DNA of 64,000 bases from Planctomycetota bacterium (GCA_020853575.1 JADYYP010000053.1:1-64000); one strand, 5' to 3'; positions 1-9,044 are shown, counted from the first letter of the stretch. Numbers and translations are program-made. Notes: a model not told the origin generated them from the letters alone.

Positions 1-116
1 AGCCATTCCCACTACATCGACCTTCGCGCGCCGACCGGCGACGACGGGTCCGAGAATGAGGGCCCACGCGCCATCGGCCGCCGTAAGTCCCTTAACGAGA
101 ATCCAAACCTTTCAAG
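1..116 (-). other. Possible out-of-frame continuation of the first FG-GAP gene
   Basis: Just past the TGA that ends the neighbouring minus-strand gene, another minus-strand frame reads without a stop to the window edge. It begins at about 112 with KVWILVKGLTAADG and ends VAGRRAKVDVVGMA. The peptide looks like an FG-GAP/propeller blade, so the two frames may be one gene split by an indel. Third-position GC is lower here than in the main frame, which weakens the case. It could also be chance open frame. Confidence 0.25.
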
Positions 117-1085
117 TCAGGCTAGCCGCGCCTCGGTCTCTCCCGCCGCGATCAGCACCAGATCGTCGCGTTGATCGCCGTCGTAATCCGTCGCGAGCAG
201 AGAACGGCAGGGTGTGTCGAGAACTTCGAAGCTCCAGAACCACTCCGCGGCGGTGAAGCCACTGACGAGTTGCGCGCCCAGCGCCGGCGACCACATGACG
301 TAGGCCAGCAGGTCGAGCTGTCCAGCGCGCTGCGCCACGGCGAACTCGCGGCGACCTCCACCCGGCGTCAGGTCGGGCCCGAGGTACAGCGGACCCCACT
401 GCGGCGAGCCGTCCCAGTTGAGCACGTACAGCCACTGGTCGGTGACGATGGCGAGCTCGCGCGAGGCCAGTTCGCCGTCGAACTCGAGGGCCAACACGTT
501 CTGCAGGCCGGCGCTGACGTCCAAGCCCTGCTCGAGCTCGCTCAACTTCTGCGTCGCGCTCGACCACGTCGCGCGCAGCAGCGTCGACTGTTCGGGCACC
601 CACCCAAGCAGCAAGCTCTCACCGCTCGCTCCCCGCACCGACCACAGTCGGGTCGCGTCGGACCAAGCCCCGCCCAAGGCATCGACCACGCTGAAGCCCA
701 GGTCGTCGTCGGTGATCGTGAGCACCGAGAGACCGTCGGCATCGAGGGCCGCCACCCCGTCGCGTCCATCGGTGGTCGCGGCGGAGACCAGCGCGAGGTC
801 GTCGAAGGACTGGCCCGAGCTCATCACGTGCGTGAGACGGCCCGGGTCGTAGAGCTCGACCAGCTGCGTCACGCCGTTCAGCGTGCGCAGCGCCGCCGCG
901 TCGAGTGCGCGGTTCAGGCTGAAACGGCCGGCGACCAGACGCTCCACCGAGAGTGTGCCGCTCTCGTTCCAGGTCGCCGTGAAGCGCCGCTCGGGGGTCA
1001 CGGGGGTCTGCGCCGGCGCCAGCGAGGCGAGTCCGCCGCCGGCGAGCAGCGCCGTCAGGAGGCATGCGTAGGTGTTGAGCTTCAT
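117..1085 (-). CDS. Exported FG-GAP/beta-propeller-like protein, possibly 3'-frameshifted
   Basis: About 322 residues. The start at MKLNTYACLL gives a typical signal peptide (hydrophobic stretch, AQT cleavage region); the frame stays open upstream but reads as noise there. The body has repeated blocks of the type DYDGDQRDDLVLI near the C-terminus and DALDADGL-like turns, which suggests FG-GAP/VCBS-type calcium-binding propeller blades outside the cell. The protein stops directly after such a blade (GETEARLA), and a plausible blade continues in another frame to the window edge. It may therefore be a frameshifted or naturally truncated version of a longer gene. A similarly organised gene lies upstream on the same strand. 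No enzymatic function is evident. Confidence 0.6.
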   Translation of the reverse strand: MKLNTYACLLTALLAGGGLASLAPAQTPVTPERRFTATWNESGTLSVERLVAGRFSLNRALDAAALRTLNGVTQLVELYDPGRLTHVMSSGQSFDDLALVSAATTDGRDGVAALDADGLSVLTITDDDLGFSVVDALGGAWSDATRLWSVRGASGESLLLGWVPEQSTLLRATWSSATQKLSELEQGLDVSAGLQNVLALEFDGELASRELAIVTDQWLYVLNWDGSPQWGPLYLGPDLTPGGGRREFAVAQRAGQLDLLAYVMWSPALGAQLVSGFTAAEWFWSFEVLDTPCRSLLATDYDGDQRDDLVLIAAGETEARLA

Positions 1086-1257
1086 GAGTGCTTCGATCCC
1101 AATCGTCGTTGCGCGCGGAGGGAGGAGATCCGGAGGGGGCCGCGCGATCCGTCGAAGGCGAAATGCCATCGACGCCCGCATCTCCACGTTCGCACCCGCG
1201 CGAGTTTCACTCATCGCGAATTTCCTTTGGAGATGCCGTTGGGCGGCCTGAAAGACG

Positions 1258-1292
1258 CGCGCGGACCCCTGGTCACACCCGGGGTCCGCGCG
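1258..1292 (-). terminator. Hairpin terminator after the 616-residue FG-GAP gene
   Basis: A perfect 12-bp inverted repeat (1258-1269 with 1281-1292, 11-nt loop) lies 56 bp past the stop of the minus-strand FG-GAP gene. Read on the minus strand it is followed by TCTTTC, a short T-rich tract. This fits a rho-independent terminator and separates that gene from the next minus-strand gene. Confidence 0.6.
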
Positions 1293-1347
1293 ACGTCGAG
1301 CCGCGGCGCGAGAGCAGCACTCGAGCACCCGCGCCCGGCTTGCGTGC

Positions 1348-3198
1348 TCACTGCCGGTCGAGGCTGAAACATCCAGTCGTCACCGGCGCCGCGAAGTTGC
1401 GCGCCGCCGCGCCGAAGTCCTTGTCGAAGTAGCGACCGAAGGGTGGCGTGCCGGAGGTCGGGGCCGCGGCCCAGTCGCCCGCTTCGATGTCGAAGAAGTC
1501 GACCGAGCTGACGGCGCTCAGACCCAAGCTGCCGAGCGCGTCTTGGCTCATGGCGGCGTTCGGCAAGCCCAGGTTGCGGAACACCACCACGCCCAGCGAG
1601 GAGTTGGGCAAGGCCGCGACGTTGGGGTTACCGAGCGTGCCCAGCGCGGTGACGACGTCCAGGTCGCCGTCGAAATCGAAGTCGAAGATCTCCGCGTCGA
1701 CGCCGAAGGTCGCGGGGACGCCGCTGCCGGGAGCGTCGGGCAGCAGATCCGAACGGTCGGTGAAGGAGGTCGCGAGCCCGCTGCCCGTGTTGAGCAGCAG
1801 ACGATCGCGGACCGGGACGTTGGTGACGAACGGGTTGATCAGGGCCCAGTTGGTCACGAACAAGTCCGGCCGCTGGTCGCCGGTGAGGTCGCCGACGGCG
1901 ATGTCGAGCGACTCGTCGTTCAGCGGAGGAAGCGGGTTGGGCAGCGGCGCCACGAACACGCCCTCGACCCCACCTTGGATTCCGCCCTGGTTGACCAGGA
2001 TGTAGTCGATGCCGGTGCCGAACGGGTTGCTCGCGCCCGGCGGCGGGCCTTCGACGTTCGCCACGACGATGTCGATGTCGCCGTCGAGATCGTAGTCGAA
2101 GGCCTCACAGTCTTCGGTGTCGTCGAGGATCGCCGGCAGGTTGGTGTTGGTCATCTCCACGAAGCCCAAGGCCATTCCGTTGGCCGGGTCGAGCGTGTTG
2201 AACAGCACGCGGTTGCGCTCGCCGATCGCGGGGTTGAAGCCACAGGCGAGCACGATGTCGCGCGCGCCGTTGCCGTCGAAGTCTGCGATCTCGAGGTCGG
2301 CGGGGTGCGTGTTGAACGCAGTGCCCTGCTTGACGATGTCGACGCTCGGGAGCTCCGCGAAACCCAGCCACGTCCCACTCGCGTCGACGCCTTGATTGCG
2401 CCACACGCGCACGTACTCCGGTTGCTGGAAGTAGGCCACCGCGAGGTCGAGCCAGCCGTCGTTGTCGAGGTCGCCGAGCTCCGCCGAGGTCGCGCGCACA
2501 TCGCCCAGAGTGGTTGCCAGCACGCGTTGACCGTTGGTCGTGCGCCACACCGTCACTTGGCCGTTGAAGTTGCAACCGATGCTGTCGTTGTCGCCGTCGC
2601 CGTCGCCGTCGATGTCGCCCTGCTCGATGTCGCGCCAGTCCCCCGCGGCCGAGCCCGGGAAACCACTGGCGTTCAGGGTCCAGCCGGCACCCATCGGCAC
2701 GAACTGCATTTGGCGCAGCTGGCCGTTGCTGAGCTCGAGCGAACCGTCGGGCTGCACCATGAGCACCTGCATGTCGAGGTAGCTGCCGTTGCTGCCCGGA
2801 GGGATCGCCAGCGAGAGATTCAGGTCCTGGCGTCCGCTCGCAGGCAACACTCCGAAGGTGCCGTTGAGCGCCGTGAACAGGCCGTTGGGGAGCACGTTGA
2901 TCGGCGCCGAGAGCGGGCCGGTGATGCCCAGCGCGCTCAGATCCGTGGCGACGTCGACCAGGCCCGGGAGCGTCCCGAAGTTGCCGATCAACACGTACTG
3001 CGCGAACGGAGTCCCGGTGATCGTGACCAGCGGAACACCACCCGGAGCGCTGGATTGACCTTGGATCATCTCGCGCACGATCAACCCGACGTCGCGGCGC
3101 TCGGGCGAGACCGGTTGACCTTGGAGGGCCAGTGCGCGCGCGGCTCCCACCGTGGTGGCGAGGGCCAGCGAGCTCGAGAGAACACACTGCAGTTTCAT
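1348..3198 (-). CDS. Exported FG-GAP/VCBS repeat protein
   Basis: 616 residues from MKLQCVLSSSLALATT, which gives a clear signal peptide ending near ALALQG; codons upstream of this ATG read as noise. The first third (VTITGTPFAQYVLIGNF) resembles an Ig-like or lectin-like module with no family I can name. The rest contains at least six Asp/Gly-rich calcium-loop blades: DIDGDGDGDNDS, DLDNDGWLDLAV, DFDGNGARDIVL, DYDLDGDIDIVV, DLTGDQRPDLFV and DFDFDGDLDVVT. This is the FG-GAP/VCBS beta-propeller pattern. Such proteins are usually secreted or cell-surface adhesion or binding proteins; the ligand cannot be told. It diverges from the serpin gene across a 271-bp intergenic region. Confidence 0.75.
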   Translation of the reverse strand: MKLQCVLSSSLALATTVGAARALALQGQPVSPERRDVGLIVREMIQGQSSAPGGVPLVTITGTPFAQYVLIGNFGTLPGLVDVATDLSALGITGPLSAPINVLPNGLFTALNGTFGVLPASGRQDLNLSLAIPPGSNGSYLDMQVLMVQPDGSLELSNGQLRQMQFVPMGAGWTLNASGFPGSAAGDWRDIEQGDIDGDGDGDNDSIGCNFNGQVTVWRTTNGQRVLATTLGDVRATSAELGDLDNDGWLDLAVAYFQQPEYVRVWRNQGVDASGTWLGFAELPSVDIVKQGTAFNTHPADLEIADFDGNGARDIVLACGFNPAIGERNRVLFNTLDPANGMALGFVEMTNTNLPAILDDTEDCEAFDYDLDGDIDIVVANVEGPPPGASNPFGTGIDYILVNQGGIQGGVEGVFVAPLPNPLPPLNDESLDIAVGDLTGDQRPDLFVTNWALINPFVTNVPVRDRLLLNTGSGLATSFTDRSDLLPDAPGSGVPATFGVDAEIFDFDFDGDLDVVTALGTLGNPNVAALPNSSLGVVVFRNLGLPNAAMSQDALGSLGLSAVSSVDFFDIEAGDWAAAPTSGTPPFGRYFDKDFGAAARNFAAPVTTGCFSLDRQ

Positions 3199-3469
3199 GG
3201 AGAGCTTTCCGCGAGATGTCGCCCTTGGACGATGGGCGCTCACGCAGGACGTGACGCGCGTTCCGCGATCCGTCGCGGCTCGCGAGCTGCGTCCCGCATC
3301 TCGTCGCAGACCAATCCCGCGCACCGGCTCGCAGAGTTTCAGGTGTCGTCGTCCAACCCGTGCGCAGCGCTCATTCGCGCCGATTTTCGTGGCTCCGAGC
3401 CAACACGCTCGCGTTCGCGGTCGTTGCTCGAGGCTCGCGCGTCCGCGCCTTCGAGAGGAGAATCGCATC

Positions 3470-4672
3470 ATGCAGACCGGAATCGCCGCGCTGGTGTTGG
3501 CCCTCGCTCCCCAAGCCGTGCAAGCTCCGCCGAGCTTCGCCGCCGAGCACGACCGCTTCGTGCTCGAGCTCCTGCGAAGCGTTACGCGCGAGCGCGGCAA
3601 CGTGTTGCTCTCGCCCTACTCGGTCGCGGGTGCGATCGCGCTGGCTCGCGAAGGAGCCAAAGGGGACACGGCGGCGGAGATCGACGCCGTGTTCCATTTT
3701 CCCGCGGGAGCGGCGCTCGAAGCGCTGCAGCAGTCCGCGGAGGCGCTCACGCCGAAAAACGAACGCCCCAGCGGTCAGCCTGCCTACGAACTGGGTTTGG
3801 CCAACTCCCTGTGGCGTCAAAGCGGTTATCCACTGACTCCGGAGTACCTGCGCCGCGTCGGCGGAGTGGGGCGCGCGCAAGTGTTCGAGGTCGACTTCGC
3901 GAGCGCGGCCAGTGGCGCCAGGGACAAGATCAATGCGTGGGTCTCGGAGCACACCAAGACGCGCATTCCCGAGCTGATTCCGCCCGGCAGCCCGCCGCCG
4001 GCCACGCGCTTGGTGTTGGCCAATGCGGTGTATCTCAAGGCGCGTTGGGCCTCACCCTTCTTGGCGTCGCGGACCATGGCGCGCGCCTTCCACGCTCCCG
4101 CGGGTGAAGTCAGCGTGCCGATGATGGCGCAGCGCGCTCGCTTCAGTCTCGTCGGCCGATCCGAGCGCGCGCAGGTGCTCGCGCTGCCCTATGTCGGCGG
4201 GCTCGACATGCTGATCGTCCTCCCCGACGAGGTCGACGGCTTGGCGGCGGTGCTCGCCGAGGAGTCCTTCGCCGATTGGACCGCGGCGCTCCAGCCCGCG
4301 CTGGTCGAGTTGGTGCTGCCGAAGTTCCAGTTCGAGAATGCCTACGATCTGGTGCCGCAGCTCGCGCAGCTCGGCATGCGCGCGGCCTTCTCGCCCGAGC
4401 TCGCGGACTTCAGCGGCCTGTCGTCGCGCGCGCGCGATCCGCGGGCTCCGCTGTACATCGGCGTCGTGCGCCACAAGAGTTGGATCGCCGTCGACGAGGC
4501 CGGCACCGAGGCCGCGGCGGCGACCAGCGTCGAGATCAAGGCCGGTTCCGCGATGCGCCCCGACAACGAGGTGCTGAGCTTCGTCGCCGACCATCCGTTC
4601 CTGTTCTTCGTGCGCCAGCGCTCGAGCGGCCAGACCTTGTTCGCCGGCCGCGTCGACGATCCCGCGCACTGA
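3470..4672 (+). CDS. Serpin (serine/cysteine protease inhibitor family I4)
   Basis: 400 residues, normal serpin length. The ATG at 3470 follows a good ribosome-binding site (GAGAGGAG, 3453-3460) and begins a short hydrophobic, Ala-rich leader (LALAPQAVQA), so export is likely though the leader lacks an initial positive charge. Serpin signatures are plain: LLSPYSVAGAIALAREGA (helix B region), ANAVYLKARW (strand 3A), and a hinge DEAGTEAAAATS at about residues 343-354, with the small residues needed for loop insertion in inhibitory serpins. It ends with HPFLFFVR and FAGRV strands. Counting from the hinge puts P1 near Gly-Ser, but the loop is about six residues longer than in alpha-1-antitrypsin, so P1 cannot be assigned; a Met-Arg-Pro lies a few residues on. 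The target protease is unknown; two secreted subtilases are encoded elsewhere in the window. Confidence 0.88.
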   Translation: MQTGIAALVLALAPQAVQAPPSFAAEHDRFVLELLRSVTRERGNVLLSPYSVAGAIALAREGAKGDTAAEIDAVFHFPAGAALEALQQSAEALTPKNERPSGQPAYELGLANSLWRQSGYPLTPEYLRRVGGVGRAQVFEVDFASAASGARDKINAWVSEHTKTRIPELIPPGSPPPATRLVLANAVYLKARWASPFLASRTMARAFHAPAGEVSVPMMAQRARFSLVGRSERAQVLALPYVGGLDMLIVLPDEVDGLAAVLAEESFADWTAALQPALVELVLPKFQFENAYDLVPQLAQLGMRAAFSPELADFSGLSSRARDPRAPLYIGVVRHKSWIAVDEAGTEAAAATSVEIKAGSAMRPDNEVLSFVADHPFLFFVRQRSSGQTLFAGRVDDPAH

Positions 4673-4680
4673 AGCGCGCC

Positions 4681-6060
4681 TCAGACGTTGCGGAACAGCA
4701 GCGCCAACCCCTCGCGTGCTTGGGCGCGCAGCTCGAACAGGCTGCGCGCGGCGGTCACGCGGCGCCACAGATAGCTCGGGCGCAAGTAGAAGCGGCGTAC
4801 CATGCGCTTCTTGAGCGCCAACATGGTCGCGCGATCGAGGGCCTGCGTCGGCAGCTTGGCCTCCGCGCCACCCTGGTCCATCACCAGGTCGTCCTCATCG
4901 ACCAGGCCGAGCTCGATCGCGCGCCGGCGGAAGGGCGTGCCGAAGCGTGGGACGGCCATGTTGAGGCTCATGAAGTCGAGCTCGAGCTCCAACGCGAGGT
5001 CCAGCGAGGCGCGGATCGATTCCTCGGTCTCCTCGGGCAAGCCGATGATGAAGGTGCCCACCGTGCGCAAGCCGTGGCGCTTCGCGCGCGCGAAACCGGC
5101 GCGCACGTCGGCCGTGTCGTAGCGCTTCTCGTAGCTCGCCAGCACGGCCGGATCGGCGCTCTCGACGCCCATCATCAGCGTGTGGCATCCAGCGCGCGCG
5201 AGCGCCGAGCACAGCTCGTCGTCGATGCGATCCGGTCGGGCGTAGGTGGTCCACGACAGGTCGCCGCGCTCGGCCCACGCGGCACACAGCTCGAGCGCGC
5301 GCTTGCGTTGCACGCCGAAGGTCTGGTCCATCACGAACAACTCGCGCACGCCGCGCGCGCGCAAGTGGTCGACTTCCTCGAGCACGTCCGCGATGGGGCG
5401 CGTGGCGTACCCCAACGTCGACATCACGCAGAAGGTGCAGGGAAACGGGCAGCCCCAGTCGGTCAAGATCGTCGCGAACGGCTCGCTGCGCGCGAACGAG
5501 AAGTGGTAGCCGCTGCGCGGGAAGAGCTCGTGGCGTGGCCGCGGGATCGAGTAGCTGCCGTGCAGCTTGCCGCGCGCGTGCAGCACCTCGACGCGACCGT
5601 CTTCGCGCCGCACGACGGAATCGTGCACGTCCTCATAGCGCCGTTCGAGGATCTTGAGCGCGTCGGCGCCCACGAAGTTGCCCAACGCGGCCTCGAGCCA
5701 GGTCTCCTCGACCACGCGCAGCGCGGCCTTTTCGTGCAGCACGTCGCCGATCGCCAGGACGCGCCGTCCGCGCGCGGCCTGCTCGGAGAGGAAGGCACGA
5801 TCCTCGGGCCAGGAAACGGAGCCGACCAAGCTGACGATCGCGTCCGGGGCGAAGGCCTCGATGCGCGCTCGCGCGGCCTCGACCCCGAGCCGTTCCGCGA
5901 TCGCGTCGAGCACCGCGACTTCGTGGCGCGACGCGACGATGCCCGAGAGCATCACCAAGTCGATCGGGTGGAACAGGTAGTTCGACTTGGTGGTCTTGGA
6001 GCAGAAGTAGTCGCGGATGTAGATCCGCTCGCCCGGCGGATTGAGCAACAGGACGCGCAT
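4681..6060 (-). CDS. B12-binding-domain radical SAM protein
   Basis: 459 residues. The N-terminal part (MRVLLLNPPGERIY, about 1-150) has the Rossmann-like fold of cobalamin-binding radical SAM enzymes. The radical SAM core follows with a canonical CxxxCxxC cluster motif (CPFPCTFC) that binds a 4Fe-4S cluster and SAM. MMGVESAD and GTFIIGLPEETEESI are typical of the same superfamily. The start codon overlaps the stop of the upstream glycosyltransferase gene (TGATG at 6058-6062), so the two are co-translated, which suggests both act on a cell-surface glycan or lipid. The substrate is unknown. Its 3' end is only 8 bp from the convergent serpin stop. Confidence 0.85.
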   Translation of the reverse strand: MRVLLLNPPGERIYIRDYFCSKTTKSNYLFHPIDLVMLSGIVASRHEVAVLDAIAERLGVEAARARIEAFAPDAIVSLVGSVSWPEDRAFLSEQAARGRRVLAIGDVLHEKAALRVVEETWLEAALGNFVGADALKILERRYEDVHDSVVRREDGRVEVLHARGKLHGSYSIPRPRHELFPRSGYHFSFARSEPFATILTDWGCPFPCTFCVMSTLGYATRPIADVLEEVDHLRARGVRELFVMDQTFGVQRKRALELCAAWAERGDLSWTTYARPDRIDDELCSALARAGCHTLMMGVESADPAVLASYEKRYDTADVRAGFARAKRHGLRTVGTFIIGLPEETEESIRASLDLALELELDFMSLNMAVPRFGTPFRRRAIELGLVDEDDLVMDQGGAEAKLPTQALDRATMLALKKRMVRRFYLRPSYLWRRVTAARSLFELRAQAREGLALLFRNV

Positions 6061-7286
6061 CAGCTCGTCCGCGGGTCCGTCCGGTCGCTCGCTCGATCCC
6101 GCTGCGGCCGAGTGTCGAGCTCGAGCTCCAACCCCAGCGCCAAGGCGTGCGCCGCGGAGTGCACCTCGTCGACCGTGATCGCGGTCAAGCACTGCGCTTC
6201 GCCGTAGATGCAGCTGGCCAGCTTGTTGTGGTGGACGTTGATGCACGGGCTGCAGTGCGTCGGCCGGTACAGTGCTCGCGCGCGCAACCCCAGCGGTCCG
6301 TACATCACCGGCGTCTCGGGCCCGAACAGTCCCAGCGTCGGAGCGCCGATCGCGGCGGCGATGTGCATCGGCCCGGAGTCGTTGGTGACGATCACGGCAG
6401 CGCGCGCGAACAAGGCGGAGAGCTCCGCGGGCTCGAGCTCTCCGGCGATGTTCACGCAGCGCGGGTGCGCCACGCGCGCGGCGATGCGCTCGACGTATTC
6501 GCGCTCGGCCGCGGAGCCGATCAGCACCACGCACCACTTCTCCGCGGTGAGGAAGCGTTGCGCGAGCTCGATGAACTGTGCCGCGGGCCAACGGCGCTCG
6601 AGCGACAGCTCGCCGGCGTTGGGATTGAGCACGACGTACACGTACTGCTCGCCGATGCCATGGCGTTCGAGCAGCGTGACCGCGCGCGCCTCGTCGCGCT
6701 CGTCGAAGAACAGGGGCTTGACGTCCGAGGACGTCAGGTTGCGGCCGTCCTCTCCGCCGGCGAGCGCGCGGAAGTTGCGCGCCACGTGCCAGTAGCGATT
6801 GAAGACGCTGGTGTGGTTGTGGAACGCGCCGCGCCACACGCGCGGACTCTCGAAGCCGTGGCGTCGCGGCGCGCGCGAGAGCAGCGAGACGACGCTCGAG
6901 AAGCGCGTGAAGAACTCGAAGTCGTAGACGACGTCGAACTGCTCGTCGCGCAGCTCGCGCAGCAAGCGTTGGATGCGCAGGGCGACGCGCAGCCAGCCCG
7001 CGCGCGCGACGTCGAGCGTCAAGACGCGCTCGAACACGTCGAGCCGCTCGGCGAACTCGCGGTTGCCCTCGAGCGTCAGGAACGTGATCTCGGCGAACGG
7101 GTGGCGGCGGCGCAGCGTGGCGATCGCGGGCGTGAGCAGCTGCACGCTGCCGATGCCCCAGAACTTGATCGCCAGTACCTTGCGCGCGGGAGCCTCGATC
7201 TCGCGCTCGCGCAGCAGCTTGAGCGGCTGGAGCAGGGTGCACGCGAGCAGACCGAGGGCCTGGTCGGCCCGCTGCAGTGCCTTCAT
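6060..7286 (-). CDS. Glycosyltransferase family 9 (heptosyltransferase-like)
   Basis: 408 residues. The ATG at 7286 is chosen because the upstream codons look non-coding. An early KVLAIKFWGIGSVQLL matches the N-terminal loop of GT9 heptosyltransferases, and the C-terminal half carries the donor-site signature NDSGPMHIAAAIGAPTLGLFG. These enzymes transfer heptose or similar sugars from ADP-heptose onto LPS core at the inner membrane. A Cys-rich stretch near the end (HCSPCINVHHNKLASCIYG) resembles the tail of several GT9 proteins. It is the first gene of a two-gene unit with the radical SAM protein. The exact acceptor cannot be told from sequence. Confidence 0.85.
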   Translation of the reverse strand: MKALQRADQALGLLACTLLQPLKLLREREIEAPARKVLAIKFWGIGSVQLLTPAIATLRRRHPFAEITFLTLEGNREFAERLDVFERVLTLDVARAGWLRVALRIQRLLRELRDEQFDVVYDFEFFTRFSSVVSLLSRAPRRHGFESPRVWRGAFHNHTSVFNRYWHVARNFRALAGGEDGRNLTSSDVKPLFFDERDEARAVTLLERHGIGEQYVYVVLNPNAGELSLERRWPAAQFIELAQRFLTAEKWCVVLIGSAAEREYVERIAARVAHPRCVNIAGELEPAELSALFARAAVIVTNDSGPMHIAAAIGAPTLGLFGPETPVMYGPLGLRARALYRPTHCSPCINVHHNKLASCIYGEAQCLTAITVDEVHSAAHALALGLELELDTRPQRDRASDRTDPRTS

Positions 7287-7333
7287 CGAGATGCTGCCCG
7301 CCACGTTCGCACCCTTCGCCCGTTCGGCCGTCG

Positions 7334-7339
7334 AGTATA
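7334..7339 (-). promoter_or_regulatory. Candidate -10 box (TATACT) for the GT9 gene
   Basis: TATACT on the minus strand, about 48 bp upstream of the GT9 start, matches the sigma-70 -10 consensus at five of six positions in an otherwise GC-rich spacer. No convincing -35 was found. The core GTATAC is self-complementary, so it might equally serve the divergent DUF486 gene. Confidence 0.3.
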
Positions 7340-7445
7340 CGCGGCGCCGCCGGAGCGCGCGGCGCGAGTCGCTCTCCGATTGCGCCCGGCGCCGCCAGCC
7401 GCGAGAGTCTGGCGCCCCCGACCCACCCTCGAACACTGCGCGCCC

Positions 7446-7787
7446 ATGCCCCCGTTCCTGACCGCCTCGCTGCTGCTCGTCGCCTCGAACGTCTTCATGA
7501 CGTTCGCGTGGTACGCCCATCTCAAGAACATGGCCGAGAGGCCCTGGTATCTCGCCGCGCTCGCGAGCTGGGGCATCGCGTTGTTCGAGTACCTGATCCA
7601 AGTGCCCGCCAACCGCATCGGCTACCGCACGCTGGACCTGGCGCAGCTCAAGATCCTCCAAGAGGTGATCACGCTCTCGGTGTTCGTGCCGTTCTCGATC
7701 TTCTACATGGGCAAGCCGTTCAAGCTCGACTTCCTGTGGGCCGGGCTGTGCCTGTGCGGCGCGGTCTACTTCATGTTCCGCAAGTAG
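7446..7787 (+). CDS. DUF486 (DMT-like) small membrane protein
   Basis: 113 residues with four predicted transmembrane helices. The sequence (ASNVFMTFAWYAHLKNM, ALFEYLIQVPANRIGY, LKILQEVITLSVFVPFSIFY) matches the DUF486/PF04342 family, which is related to drug/metabolite transporter halves; its substrate is not established. The start ATG at 7446 is the only one that gives a full first helix. It is divergent from the GT9 gene and convergent with the kinase gene, whose stop is only 15 bp away. Confidence 0.85.
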   Translation: MPPFLTASLLLVASNVFMTFAWYAHLKNMAERPWYLAALASWGIALFEYLIQVPANRIGYRTLDLAQLKILQEVITLSVFVPFSIFYMGKPFKLDFLWAGLCLCGAVYFMFRK

Positions 7788-7802
7788 CGGCGCGGCGCGC
7801 GC

Positions 7803-8972
7803 TCAACGCAGCGCGAAATAGGCCGCCGCGGCCGCGCACACGCCGGCGACCGCGATGGCGATGTTGCGCGTCAGCGCCGCGCGGGCGACCAGCGCGTGGG
7901 CGGCGTCGATGTCGTGCTGCGCATGGCGCGCGAGCTCCTCGAGCGAGGCCAGGAACGCGCTGACGCGCTGCGCGACCACCTGCGCGTCGCGTGGACGTGC
8001 CTCGAGGTCCTTGGTCAAGCATTCGCGCGCCAGATCGACGATCTCGGTCTCCGCGCCCGTGGCCGCGAGCCGCGCGTGAGCCGCCACGACATCGCCGCTG
8101 GCCGCGGCCATCAGCACGCTCTCGGCATCACCGGTGTAGGGCGGGCTGCCGGTCAAGATCTCGCACAGGATCGCGCCCAACGAGAACACGTCGGCGTGCT
8201 CGTCGACGGATTCGACTTGGCCGCGCGCTTGCTCGGGCGAGAGGTAGGCGATCGTGCCCATCAGCGAGCCAGCCTGCGAGCTCGGGTGCTGCGCCGCGCC
8301 GCCGCTGCGCAAGGTCTGGATGGTGGTCGCGCCCTCGCCGACCTCCGCGCGCGGCAGGACCTTGGCCAAGCCCCAGTCGACGATCTGCACCTCGCCGAAG
8401 TTCCCGATCAGCACATTGGTCGGGTTGAGGTCGCGATGGATCACGCCGCGGCTGTGCGCGTAGGCCATCGTCAGGCACAGGTCCTCGAAGATGTCGAGCA
8501 GGCGCCGGCGCTGGTCCTCGGGCGACTTGCGGCTCTTGAGCAGCGCCGCCAGGGTTTGACCCTTGACCAATTTCATCGAGAAGAACGGGCGCTCGTCGTT
8601 GGTCAGTCCGAGCTCGTACACCGGCACGACGCCGGGGTGTTGGAGCTGGCCGCCGATCTGCGCTTCCTCGACGAAGCGCTGCACCGTCTCCGGATTGCGC
8701 GCGAGCTCGGGGTGCAGGACCTTGATCGCCACATGCCGTCCGAGGTCGGAGTCGAACGCGCGCATCACCGCGCCCATGCCGCCGCGCGCGACTTCGCCGA
8801 CGATGCGGTAGCTCCCGCGACCGCGGGGAACGAGCTCCTCCTTGGTGCGCGGGAAGCTCGTGGTCTCGAACTCCGGCCGCAGCTCGAGCCGCGGTGCTTC
8901 ACCGGCGAGCACGTCGATCGCCGACAGCACCCCGCTCGGCATTCCAGGCGTTTTGCGCGGCTCTTGGGCCAT
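7803..8972 (-). CDS. Membrane-anchored Ser/Thr protein kinase (Hanks type)
   Basis: 389 residues from MAQEPRKTPG; an ATG 42 bp further upstream (9014) is also possible. Kinase landmarks: glycine loop GEVARGGMGAV (about 59-69), Lys84 in VAIKVL, catalytic loop HRDLNPTN with Asp181, metal motif DWG (199-201) in place of DFG, and SPEQARG in the activation segment. The usual catalytic-loop lysine (HRDLKP) is asparagine here (Asn183), which may lower activity. A short tail ends in one transmembrane helix (IAIAVAGVCAAAAAYF), so the kinase domain is cytoplasmic and tethered to the membrane, with no extracytoplasmic sensor. It is the last gene of a three-gene unit behind the TPR and FUN14 genes. Confidence 0.88.
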   Translation of the reverse strand: MAQEPRKTPGMPSGVLSAIDVLAGEAPRLELRPEFETTSFPRTKEELVPRGRGSYRIVGEVARGGMGAVMRAFDSDLGRHVAIKVLHPELARNPETVQRFVEEAQIGGQLQHPGVVPVYELGLTNDERPFFSMKLVKGQTLAALLKSRKSPEDQRRRLLDIFEDLCLTMAYAHSRGVIHRDLNPTNVLIGNFGEVQIVDWGLAKVLPRAEVGEGATTIQTLRSGGAAQHPSSQAGSLMGTIAYLSPEQARGQVESVDEHADVFSLGAILCEILTGSPPYTGDAESVLMAAASGDVVAAHARLAATGAETEIVDLARECLTKDLEARPRDAQVVAQRVSAFLASLEELARHAQHDIDAAHALVARAALTRNIAIAVAGVCAAAAAYFALR

Positions 8973-9044
8973 GGTCCATGTTCTACCCGCGGCGGCGCGC
9001 AGCCGCGCGGTCAATGTGCGATCGTCGGGCTCCGCGGACGTCCG

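Noticed and set aside
2575..2625. A microsatellite-like GTCGCC repeat.
   Set aside because: It encodes the Asp-Gly calcium loop DGDGDGDND of the FG-GAP protein and needs no separate explanation.
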